A DNA stretch of 64,000 nt from Tribonema minus (Eukaryota; Sar; Xanthophyceae; Tribonematales; Tribonemataceae). The stretch spans positions 124,001 through 188,000 of the forward strand of contig JAFCMP010000547.1 of assembly GCA_017506865.1 (NCBI GenBank). The letters run 5' to 3'. Position 1 is the first letter of the stretch. Every line of letters begins with the position of its first letter. The translations under genes and the position numbers were made by a program. The notes under the pieces are model-generated. The model saw only the letters and a program-made list of their open reading frames with translations. It ran no database searches and was not told where the DNA came from. Positions 54,499-64,000 of the stretch are shown here, in pieces.

Positions 54499-57400
54499 CT
54501 ATTTGTCGGACGGAGGGCCGATCGCGTTCTGTGCGAGCTTCGCCAGATTCAACGCGGCCGCAGCGTCCTTCACCCGGACCTTGGGCTTGGCCATCTTCAG
54601 TGCGCCAGGCGCGCTCGCTCGCGTCCGCTTCGACGCAGCAGCGCCGTCGGCCGATGGCCTCGCACCACCCGACGACACTGCAGCAGCAGCAGCACTGGCA
54701 CGAACGCCACGACCGCCAGCGGCAGCGGCAGCGGCACGGACGCCCGCGGCCGCGCCGGCAGCGGCGGCGGCAGCGGCGGCGGCAGCAGCGCCGTCCGCGT
54801 CGGCGGGCAGCTGCGGCAGCTTGCGCGCAGCGTCCGGCCCCACCACATCGCTCAGCACGCGCCACATGTCCGCGGGCAGCGGCGCCACCAGCACGAGGCG
54901 CGCGTTGGTGACGGGGTGGTGCAGCGTGAGCGACAGCGCGTGCAGCAGCGGCCGCGCGACGCCGAGCGCCGCCGCCGCCGCGCGCGCCGCGCCGGCGTCG
55001 CCGCCGGCGCAGTAGGTGACGTCGCCGATCACGGGCGCGCCCGCGTGCAGCAGGTGCGCGCGGATCTGGTGCTGGCGCCCGGTGGTGATCTCCACCTGCA
55101 GCGCGCGGAGGCCGCCGCTGCCGCTGCTGCTGCCGCTGCCGCCGCCGGCAGCAGCGCTGCGCGGCAGCGCCTTGACGCGCGTGAGCGCCGGCTTTACGTC
55201 TATTGCTGAAGCGGTTTGTTGCTGCTGCTGCTGCTGCTGCAGCTGCTGAGGCGTTGCCACCGCCATCTTGCCGCTGGCGCGCTTGTATAGGGGCGCGTCA
55301 ATGGTGTAAGGGCCGGTGCCGTCGCCGCCGCTGTCAGCGGGTTCGAGGGCGCAGCGCGCAGGGTTTGGCAAGCCAGCTGTGACCGCCAGGTAGGTCTTGC
55401 TGACTTTCCGCGACTTGAACATCGCCGAAAGAGTGCTGCTGGCCTGCACGTGGAGGCGAAGTAGGGTGAGGCCGATAGCGTTTCAGAGTGGCAAGGTGTA
55501 GCGCCCTGATGGATATTGGTGGACACATCTGCACCATGCGCGTACCAAGCGCGAGTCATGTAAAGCGCAAAACTTGTCTGGCCAAGCGCAGGTGATGAGA
55601 AGTGGAAAACTTGTCCGGTTGCACTGGTGCCATTGCAACTGAAGCATGACAGAGTGCAAACCTGCCACAACTGCCTTGCTGTCATAACCATGTCACTGAT
55701 ATCCAAATTTTGCGATGCGCAGCACGCCCCCTGCACGCAGAACCTTGCTGAAGTAACTTGAAGTTGCAGTTGACCCTGAAAACCCCTGCGACCATACACT
55801 TAATCCTGCTCTTCAGATCCAGATGCATGATAGCTCGTGCAGCAGCAGACAGGAGACCGTCAGCGCGCCCCGAGGTTCTTGTCCACAATTACGTCTCATA
55901 TACTTCCACTCAATTCTCTTCCTCAAATTCAGATGCATTGACTTGTGCGAGCTCGTGCAGCAGCATGCAGACACCGCCGATGCACCTCCTCAGGTTCTTG
56001 GCTACGATGCCAGAAAACCCCTGCAAACATACACTCATCCCTGCTCTGCGACCACGGATGCACGACAGCACATGCAGCAGCATACAGTGATGATCAGCAT
56101 ACCTCGAGGTTCTTGGCCACGATGACAATGCCGCTCGTGTCCCTGTCCAGCCGGTGCACCACCCCCTGCAGCAGCCCCTGCGCCGCCACCTCGTCCCCCG
56201 CCGCGCACTCCCCGCGCGCCACCATGTGGTGCAGCACGCCGTTCAGCAGCGTGCCGCGCGGCTGCGACGCCATCGGCTGCACCACAATGCCCGGCGGCTT
56301 CGCCACCACGATGATGTGCTCATCCTCGTAGACGACGTGCAACTTCAAATCTTGCGCGGGGAGCTGTTCGCTGGGCGGCGCAACGGCGTCCGCGGCGGCC
56401 GCGGCCACCGTGATGGTCTGCCCGGGCCGCACGCGCACCAGCCTGCGTGGTTTGACGAGAGGTGCGGGGTATGTAGGTATGGGCGCAGCGGGCTGTAAGC
56501 TTTTGGAACCCTGGTTGTGGGCAGTTGCCAGGGCCTAGGCCTGTGCCATGCCGTGGTGCCCCGACAATAAGACGTAAGCTGTGGGCTGGTACAATGAGCC
56601 TTACGCCTTGTGAACTATTTCATCACAGCCATAGCAATTGCAAATGCGGAGCAGGATGCTAAGCTGGATGTAGACTGGGCCGTGGGGTTGATTGTATCAG
56701 CGATGTGTCAATCCTGTCCATTGCCGTGCGAGGGGTTCAATAAGGCACCAAGTAGCCAGCATGTTGTGTACAAATCGATTTTGACTAGAACTCAACCAGG
56801 CGGTCGCATAATAGCGGTGCGGACGATAGGTCATAGCTACCATCAGAACGACAGACTTGACAGACAGGCAGCAACGCCCCATACTCCTGTTTCAGGCTGT
56901 AGGTCATACACTTGACCAAATGTCATGAGACATGCTATACAAGCAATTACAAAAACGTCACAGCCACAGGTGTAAACAGCAACTGCGGCTGCTCAACACA
57001 CCACTATAAAAAGCTGAACTACAATTAACTGCGTGTGGAATGCAGAATATGCAGGGTGACAGTGTGGTCCATAATACAAGAAACCCTTGGCGGCAATCCT
57101 AAGCCTGCGGCTCAACGCTACAACGCACCTCTTGTTCACCCTCCCGTCTATTTGCACATTCCCATCCGCGAGCTGCTTCCGAAAGAAGCGTCTGCATTCA
57201 TATGCAAGCAGGGAAGCGATTGATCACATTGGGCAACAGCTCAGGTGTCTGTATGGCAAGTTCACAAAATGCAGCGGCAACACTAACACTTTCACGTGAA
57301 AGCAAAGAAGCATGATTCTGCTGAACAGAGCAGTCGTGTTCAAATTCCTGTCAAACTGGTCAGTGCACATTGCCTGGCTCAGCAAGTCCCTGAGTGCACG

Positions 57401-57983
57401 CACAGCTATGATTTTCTTCGATTGTTTTGCTGAACAAATCATTCAGTCTTTTGATTCGTTTTCATTCAGTAGCTTGACGGCAAAGACTGCATGAAAGCTT
57501 CTTCCTTCTTATCATTAAGTGTAGTGCTATGGATGAGCAGTCACACCATATCAATCAATCGAGTTCTTGACAGACACGACGACAGATGAACTGCAGAACC
57601 TTCAAACGCAATAACATTTATGAACAAAATCCCCATCCAAAGTAAGCAAACTTCAACGCTGACTCTGGTCAAAAAGGCTTGCATGCTCCACAATAGTTTT
57701 TCTCGTGTCGTTCGCACCTGCTTCTATGCGGCAATTTCCTGCTCAGCAGCCAGTCGATTGGCGCATTGCCGTCCTCCTGCTCCACTGTTATCCGCTCTCC
57801 CGTAGCTGCCATTCGCAATGGGCGAACATTTCTGCGGCTCTGCCCAAGCCGATGGCACCGGCTGCATAAGGTTATAGAAGTTGGAGTAAGACTGGTGCGC
57901 CCATGATGTGCTGATTGAAAGCCGCTGCAGGACCTGCTGCTGAGTAATCCCAGAGAGATCAGCAATGATGGTGCGCTCCTCAT
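54499..57983 (-). CDS. Plastid-targeted RluA-family pseudouridine synthase
   Basis: Four minus-strand exons: 57983-57718, 57191-57129, 56442-56103 and 55443-54499, joining in phase to 537 aa. Residues 1-~24 (MRSAPSLLISLGLLSSRSCSG then Phe) form a signal peptide with Phe at +1, and a basic transit region follows, predicting the plastid. An S4 RNA-binding domain (APIDWLLSRKLP, RRFFRKQLADGNVQIDGRVN, LVRVRPGQTI) is built from exons 1-3. The catalytic signature HRLDRDTSG, with its Asp near residue 209, is in exon 3. Exon 4 carries the SKTYLAV strand, the VEITTGRQHQIRAHL motif and LHALSLTLHHPV. The C-terminus is a long Ala-rich tail ending PPSDK. It isomerises specific rRNA or tRNA uridines; the target is not predictable here. 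ATG 57983 is chosen because the frame's upstream start is TTG. An internal Gln run (QQLQQQQQQQQ) is unusual for the family. Confidence 0.93.
55870..56128 (-). repeat. Donor-edge copies after RluA exon 3
   Basis: The exon-3 end (plus strand cctcgaggttcttggccac) recurs at about 55879 and 55988 with ~110-bp spacing. Each copy has similar intron filler (gaaaacccctgcaaacatac, catgcagcagcata). Confidence 0.88.
57431..57480 (-). repeat. Possible fragment of dispersed intronic repeat (copy F)
   Basis: Contains cttttgattcgttttcat and a nearby cttgacggc, both matching the family in inverse orientation. It is in RluA intron 1. Confidence 0.4.
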
Positions 57984-58219
57984 AATATTCAACTTCAATG
58001 GCGAGGTTGAAAGGCGCGCCCAGCTAGCACGCAGCTACGCAGCGTCGCGCAACTCTTCGCCGGTGAGAGACCTGCGTGCCCTATACAACCGCTGCAATTG
58101 CCTGTGTTCTCAAGATCCACCACGCCTCAGTCGTGACACACACACACCTCATCAATCTTCAAGTTCCTGTTGAAGTGCCGGTGTTCAGTGTGTGTGTTCA
58201 CTCGTATTCCTCATAGCTC
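57984..58219. promoter_or_regulatory. Shared divergent promoter region of two plastid-protein genes
   Basis: Only 236 bp separate the start codons of the RluA gene (-) and the two-helix plastid protein (+). A short (CA)n tract lies near 58137-58147. Both products carry plastid signals, so co-regulation is plausible but not shown. Confidence 0.5.
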
Positions 58220-60413
58220 ATGCTCAGACAGGGTTTTTTACTGGTGCTGCTGGTGTGCGCCTTTGCGGCGCCATGCCTGGGCTTCGTGGGTGGTGCTAGA
58301 ACACTCATAGCGCAGCAGCAGCGGCAACTCTGCAGATCATGCGCATCAGGCATGACACACAATCGGAGGCCGTCGCTGTTGAGGGCGGAGTCAGGGGATG
58401 AAGACGCTGCCGCTGCTTCTCAGCCAGTGTCCGTGGCTGAGGAAAAGAAGGAGGAGACGAAACAGGAGGTGGTGCCCATGGACATGAGCTTGCCCACTAT
58501 AAACCTGGACGCCAAGGATCAGGACAAATCCTACCCCATCGGTGAGCAGCGTGCGTGTTTACTAAGCCACGAGTGGGCTGCACGGCAAGCTTAATCGTCT
58601 ATGTGAGCGAGCACTAGTTGGCCTCACCTTAACACTGACGGTGCAAGTGCCAATAGTCACGCCTTGAACGCTGGAGACATTCAACAGCCTGTACCTGTAC
58701 ACTCGCTGCCCCCCAGTCTTTTGGCAGAACTCTTGAAGTGGGCTAGGGGACAGTTGCGGAGGAGGCCCTATCTGAGCTTTACCCGTAGATAGCGTCATGA
58801 TAGTAGTGGGTGTTTGTGTGTGCTCCCAGAGCAGGGCTGCACAAGCTCGAAGGAGCATACGCATTGTATACGACGTGATGGAGAATAGGGTTTACGCCCC
58901 TCAAGCGGAAGTAATACAGTACACTGGTAAGGGTACCCCTGCATTGAAGCAAGTACCAACGGCCTCCTTCAGTTTTGGCAGAGGACGCTTCGCACAGTTG
59001 CATGTAAAGAACTTGAAAAAATATGCAACTGCAACCATATTGGTGCACTGTAGAGCATTGTCCACTAGTGCAAGGTTTGTGCTGTGCTTGCCACGACAGC
59101 ACCAAACGCTCAACCTAGGATTTGGATGGTCTAACGACTCACCTGGGACTCATGGGTACTCAACTCAACACTGCCAAACCTCCTGCTGCACCATGCTGCG
59201 AGCCTAGACAGGGGTTGCATTCTCGCTGCAGTCAGCATCATAAATTCTTTCAGCAAAAGCATATTGCCGTGCGCTGGTGATTTTGAACACTGCTGATATG
59301 CAGCGCTCGATCAATCAACACGCTGGTGAGTGTCACACTTCAAGTTGAAGTACTTTGTGTTGCATGCTGGTAGACCTGAGCTCAGAGGTTCGCCATTCAA
59401 GTTTCCTGCTTTCATGTTCTCAACCTCCATTGTATGCGGTGATTGTTCATTCTTCCCAGATTTTCCGGCCTATGGTCTCTTGAGTCTCTCAACGGTGGTG
59501 GCGATAGCCTTTGTGGGGAGCATATTTGAAGTTGCGGGGCCCAGCCCGCTGGTGAGTGCGCTGATCTTTTACGATCTTCCAGTGCATGTGCACCTACAAT
59601 AATGGTATAGATGTGCCCCAATGTATGTGCACGGCACAAATAGTGCACTCTGGCGTCTTGCAGAATGTTAACAATGATGCGTACTTGCATCTACAAACGC
59701 TGCTGCAACGCCATCGATTGGGAAACCAATTATTTCATGCCCTGCGCAAGGATGGCAGTGTGTGTTATGCAGGCGGGTAGAGGGGGTAATGTCCATGAAA
59801 ATGGGACATCGCCTCACTCTATTCGAGCAGGCATTTTCTGGTACATTGTTGAAATCCTTGGCATGCGCGGTTACTGACTGCTGGTATGCTGCGCGTAGTG
59901 ACTGACGTCTGCATATGTACAACAGGCCTGCAAAGCTGAGCCAGAGCGACCTCCCCCTGCAGTCCGAGCATCATCACCCTTGCGAATCAGTGAACTTCAC
60001 ACATTTTGGTGTGTACTAGTAATGCACAATACGCTCATGAATCAACGACTTCCACACACTTCTGGGCGTAACAACGCGTGACCTTGTGTGTTGTGATGCA
60101 CAATGCGCTCATGCATCAATGACTTACACACACTGCTGGGCGTAACAACGCGTGTCCTTGCTGCCTGTACAACACCTCTTTCACCTGCACAAAAATGTGT
60201 GATACTGCACAATGCGCTCATGAAACAACGCCTTGCACACCCTGCATTGACGTGCTCGTGCTGCCTGTGCAACGCCTTTTTCATTTGCAGCTGGGCTACG
60301 TGCCCACGTACATCATTGGAGCGCTGTCTCTGCCTGGTTTCATCTTCCTGTTCTATGCGGCAATCAAGAAGGGGCAGGCTGAGGCCGAAGAGGACGACGA
60401 CGACTTCTACTAG
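58220..60413 (+). CDS. Small plastid-targeted protein with two membrane helices
   Basis: Three exons: 58220-58541, 59460-59551 and 60291-60413, joining in phase (a GAT codon is split by intron 1) to 178 aa. Residues 1-21 are a signal peptide (LLVLLVCAFAAPCLG) followed by Phe22, then a basic Ser-rich transit region, so plastid import is predicted. After an acidic spacer comes a mature domain of ~75 residues starting DFPAYGLLSLSTVVAIAFVG. It has one hydrophobic helix in exon 2, a second in exon 3 (YIIGALSLPGFIFLFYAA), and a charged end KKGQAEAEEDDDDFY. This layout suits a small thylakoid or envelope membrane subunit. I do not recognise the family. No enzyme motif is seen. Confidence 0.78.
60005..60292 (+). 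repeat. Tandem units at the 3' end of intron 2 of the two-helix gene
   Basis: Three units of about 85-110 bp, each with atgcacaatgcgctcatgaa, an acacactgctgggcgtaaca-like block and ctgcctgtacaacacc, precede the exon-3 acceptor. The last unit ends in the real tttgcag. Confidence 0.85.
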
Positions 60414-62377
60414 GTCTTCTTTTGCACTAGATTTACAGGTGGCCATGATTATTACAGTGCCTGACATCACATTTCTACATGCTTCCAAATGTACTGACAT
60501 GGGAGACATGTGTGCGTGTCTTTGAATCTGCTTTTGCATGTTTGCTCGTGATGCGCATGCTAGCACACGCCCCTGTCAATGGATTCGGTACAGAAGTTGT
60601 AAAGCCTTCTGAGCCGGCAGGACAGTAACACTTCAAGCTGTGTGCGTCACATATGTGTGGTCTTGTTGTGGCAATGTGGTCCTTGTTTACTCATGACGTC
60701 TCTTAAAAGTACAGCCTGTGGCTGGTTGAGAACTCGCTGCAGCCTATCTTCAATGTCAGCATGATCATACTGCATTTTGTATGGCAGGTACACTTGGCGC
60801 CGGAGCGAGGGATGAAGCGCGCTTTGACTCTGTTTTATGAGTTGCTTCGTGCCAATATGAAGTCTACGCAGGTGCAACAGCCAGCCACTCCAATCAAACA
60901 TGCCGAACGGCAGGTACGCAGGTTGTAATCTTTACTACGAAGGGTTGGGTTGGAAAGTTTTCACGAGTGAATTCACGTGAACACGTGAACTGGCATAACG
61001 TCAACAGGCAGTTGCCGATCCTACCAGGCACCACCACAGGACAGGACATGCACATCAAGGTGTAAGTAGTCTGAGCTGCGGGTCAGCTGTTACTAGGAGT
61101 AGCAGCGTGAAAGCTTATCACCAACAGCAACTGGCAGTCTAAACCATAGGTAGATGCAAGTGAGCGCGACGTGTCCCGCTTGCGGATCTCTTGCATCAGC
61201 CAGATGTCGATGTGCAAGCCTATTGCATGTTGTGCAACAACATCGCCGCAGCGCCACATCAGCCACCGACAGGGGCAATGGCAGCAGCAGCGGCAAGCAG
61301 GCAGCAGAAATTGACCTGAGCAAGCGCCTCAAGGTTGGTCGAAAGGGAGGAAAGCACGGGTCCGGAGCTCCGCCTCAGAAACCCAGTAGCTCTGAATCAG
61401 CAGCGTACAGCCCACTGCGGCGGCGGGCCCTGCATGCTGCAACTTCACAGCCTGAGCTGGACCAGACAGGAGCAGCGACAGGAGATGCGGCAGTGGAATT
61501 AGGAGCAGGAGAAGCTGTGGAAAGCAGAGCCTGCAGGTGATCGTACGCAGTGAACTACTTGCTGATCAGTTGTTTATTTGACAGAAACACCTTCTGTCTC
61601 GTTGATATTCATTTCAGCAAGGTGCAAAAGTAGCTGGTCACTGGTATCGATGAGGTGCCAGCATGGAGGTTGTTCACTGCAGTACACCAAGCAGTGCATG
61701 CAACAAGTTTTGCAGTTCTGGAGGTGCCGTTCTGGAGGTGCCGCAAACAGTGGCAATCAAGCGGAAACAGGCTTCCCATTGCACTACTGCAAACCTCACA
61801 TCTGCCCGAGTAGTTGTTTGTTTCCGACTTGGATGTTGGCACCGGATATGTCACTGATAAAAAGTGCAACAGCATGGCTACTACCAGCAGGAGCCTGACA
61901 TACTTGCAGTATCTTCGCAAGTGCGCAGTTGCAGCACGCTGTAGTAGCTGTCCTGAAATCACGTTCTAGCCTGGACTGGATGCCATATTGCAGCCAGCGA
62001 GCGGCATGCTGCTGCATGCAGTTGCTTAGGTACGATAGTGTGCGAGGCTCTGAGCCGTCTATGCGCAATCCCCACTTTAACCATGGGTCGTAATTCTGCT
62101 GCCAAGTAGTCGATCAGTTGTACCCATACTGGCAAAAAAGTGTGCACTTTCATTAACTTTTGGTGATCAAGCTTGCTGGTCTTGAAATTGTGTACATCAG
62201 TGCCTCGTTTTGAACGCGCACGGGCACCGATCTGCTTGCAGGCCAGCGACCAGCCTGGGACTAGGTGACAGCGATCAGCAGCATGGGCCCAGTCACACAA
62301 CGCCACTGCCGCAGCTGGCACAGTCTCATGAATCAGGCCGTCCCAGAGCAACCACAGCTCACGCGAGTCCCGCACCT
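60414..62377. other. Region with possible unassigned exons
   Basis: It holds the 3' end of the two-helix gene, then coding-like pieces that I cannot join into a gene. One is a frame at about 60718-60913 (containing ERGMKRALTLFYELLRANMK, followed by a gtacgc donor). Another is a possible exon around 61011-61059. The last is the 128-codon frame listed separately. From about 61560 to 62377 only short frames without domains are seen on either strand. Confidence 0.35.
61154..61540 (+). CDS. Hypothetical 128-aa open reading frame
   Basis: ATG-initiated frame with an N-terminal Cys cluster (CPACGSLASARCRC) that could bind zinc, a basic stretch IDLSKRLKVGRKGGKHG, and a Ser/Ala-rich end. No family is recognised. 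Coding-like sequence lies upstream (60718-60913), and a gtag before the ATG could serve as an acceptor, so this may be the last exon of a longer gene. It may also be a chance frame. Confidence 0.3.
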   Translation: MQVSATCPACGSLASARCRCASLLHVVQQHRRSATSATDRGNGSSSGKQAAEIDLSKRLKVGRKGGKHGSGAPPQKPSSSESAAYSPLRRRALHAATSQPELDQTGAATGDAAVELGAGEAVESRACR

Positions 62378-63017
62378 ATGCTACTACAGCCCCCCACGGC
62401 AGCAGTTACAAAGGCAGTAAAGCAACGCTCGCGGCCAACCACAGCCCCCGCCCCTAGCGCCAGACAATCCCCTGTAAACGATGACCGCGCCAGCGGCGGC
62501 GGCAGAGCACTGGCAGCAGCGTCGCCGCACCACCGGCCGCCGCAGCCCCCGGACCAGCAGCAGCAGCAGCAGCAGCCGGCGGCACCGCTGCGCGCGCAGG
62601 ACCCGCAGCGCAGCGGCGCGCTGCCGCCGCGGCCCGCGTCGGTGACGAGCCAGCTGGCCGCCGCCGCCGCCGCGTCGCGCCACAACGACTTTCCCGCGCT
62701 GCTGGCGCTGCTGGCAGGCGAGGAGGGGCGCTTTGCGGGCGTGCTGTACGCGCTGCCGCGGCACGCGCTGGATGCGAACCTGCGCCACGACCCGTACCGC
62801 CTGGTCGTGGTGAAGGTGTGCTACGACGACGACGAGAGCGTGGACCTGGACGTGGATCTGGACCGCGTGCGGGAGGAGCTGGGGATGGGCGGCGGCGGCG
62901 GCGGCGGCAGCGGCAGCAGCGGCGGCGGCGGCGGCGGCGGCGGCGGTGACGGCGGCGGCGGCGGCGGCGCTCGACAGCAGCAGCAGTGCGTTACCAGCAC
63001 TCAGCAGCAGCTGCAGG

Positions 63018-63053
<36 letters not shown>

Positions 63054-64000
63054 GGCGGCGCGTCGTGCGCGTGACCGCCGCCGAGCACGCCGCCATCACG
63101 CTGCGCGGCGGCGTGCAGTACCGCAACGCGCACGGCGACGTCGCGTCGCAGCCTCTCACCAAGTGGCTCGCGGACGAGGCCGCGTTTCACGCGCTGCTCG
63201 CGACGCGCACCTTCGGGGCGTACCCGCTGTGGAAGTGCTTCGGCGCATGGCGCGGCGCCGCACGCGCGCGCAGATACGCCGCCGTGCGCCGCGCCGTCGC
63301 GGCGCGCCTCGCGCAGGGGCGCGCCGCCGCGCAGCCGACGCTGTGCCGCGTCGCCGCGCTGGTCGCGGAGGCGGTGGCGGCGGGAGGCATCGTCTCAGTG
63401 GCGGCGGCGGCGGCAACAGGCGGTGGTGGAGGGCGTAGCAGGGGCGGCGGCGGCGGCGGCGTGCGCCGCAGCAGCGACTGGCTCGCGCACCTGGGCTCTG
63501 ATCGCGGTAGCAGCAGCGGGAAGGCAGAGTCCGCGCCGTTGGCACTGGAAGCGTTTCTCGACGTGCAGTGGCGTCATCTCACAGGGGCGTTTCACCAGAT
63601 GCTGCAGGGCCTCTATCAGCAGTGCTCCGAAGCGCTGGCGGCGATGGCACGTCACCACCTGGAGTCGCTGGGCCTGATAGGCGACGCCGCGGCGGCGGCG
63701 GCGGCAGTGGCGGCAGCGGCGGCGGCGGAGCGGGCGGCGGCGGCAGAGGCGGCAGAGGAGAGCGACGGAGGCGACGGCGATGCTGCTGCTGCGGCAATGC
63801 TGCTGGCTGACTACAGGGCTGAGACAGAGGCCAAGGTGAGCGCGGTGGTCGAAGTTGAAGTTCTTGAAGTTGTAGCACCCGGCGCGTTGAGCACTGCTGA
63901 TGCAAGCCTTGAGCGCGCGAGCAGTGCGAAGGCAACTGAGCCGCCATTGGCTGCGGCGGCGGACCAGTCGTCCTAGCGCAGTCACTGTGCACAGCGCGGA
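62378..64000 (+). CDS. Dynein heavy-chain-like protein, N-terminal exon (gene runs off the window)
   Basis: The first exon appears to run from ATG 62378 (486 codons, MLLQPPTAAVTKAV) to 63835, where gccaag is followed by a gtgagc donor. The open frame beyond (to 63976) looks like intron. The frame extends upstream to 62210 but only with a TTG start, and an upstream exon is possible. Segments around VTAAEHAAITLRGGVQY, PLTKWLADEAAFHALL, FGAYPLWKCFGAWRGAARAR, PTLCRVAALV and LALEAFLDVQWRHLTGAF follow, in order, the N-terminal tail of axonemal dynein heavy chains of the DNAH6/DNAH14 type (WK-x-F-x-x-WR core). Low-complexity runs of Gly, Gln and Ala interrupt it. The motor domain would lie outside the window. 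Assignment is from remembered family pattern, so moderate. Confidence 0.6.

Overview
This is nuclear DNA of a photosynthetic, probably flagellated eukaryote, most likely an ochrophyte (stramenopile) alga. Three predicted proteins start with a signal peptide whose cleavage region is followed by Phe, as in complex red-lineage plastids. One of them also carries a twin-arginine thylakoid-lumen signal. Genes are split by many GT-AG (and two GC-AG) introns, exons are GC-rich, and TTAGGG-type hexamers occur inside introns. A dynein heavy-chain-like first exon suggests a flagellate stage. The species assignment is inference.

Layout. 724-2794 (-): thylakoid-lumen protein, 4 exons. 3129-22469 (+): Mtr4/Dob1 exosome helicase, 16 exons rebuilt to 1060 aa. 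24631-31567 (+): Dicer/RIG-I-clade DExH helicase without RNase III, 6 exons. 32698-34982 (-): unassigned coiled-coil protein, 3 exons. 37799-45642 (-): mitochondrial HSP60, 9 exons. 47174-48478 (-): DUF1990-like protein. 48791-53973 (-): LINE with a central reverse transcriptase and C-terminal restriction-like endonuclease, flanked by a 13-bp target-site duplication. 54499-57983 (-): plastid-targeted RluA-type pseudouridine synthase, 4 exons. 58220-60413 (+): small two-helix plastid membrane protein, 3 exons. 62378 to the right end (+): first exon of a dynein heavy-chain-like gene.

Two genes serve RNA metabolism (Mtr4 and the Dicer-clade helicase), one organelle protein folding (HSP60), and three the plastid. 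Two gene pairs are divergent and close enough to share promoters: lumen protein/Mtr4 and RluA/two-helix protein.

The most striking property is how the introns are built. Nearly every sizeable intron holds one to five degenerate direct copies of its own exon edge: the splice site, some adjacent exon and some adjacent intron. Donor-edge copies follow the true exon and acceptor-edge copies precede it, as expected if introns grow by tandem duplication across splice junctions. In several cases a short telomeric tract lies at a duplication junction. The window also holds a ~620-bp foldback element, a dispersed ~100-bp intronic repeat family, long poly(C) tracts before 3' splice sites, and a 43-bp solo copy of the LINE tail with its own target-site duplication.
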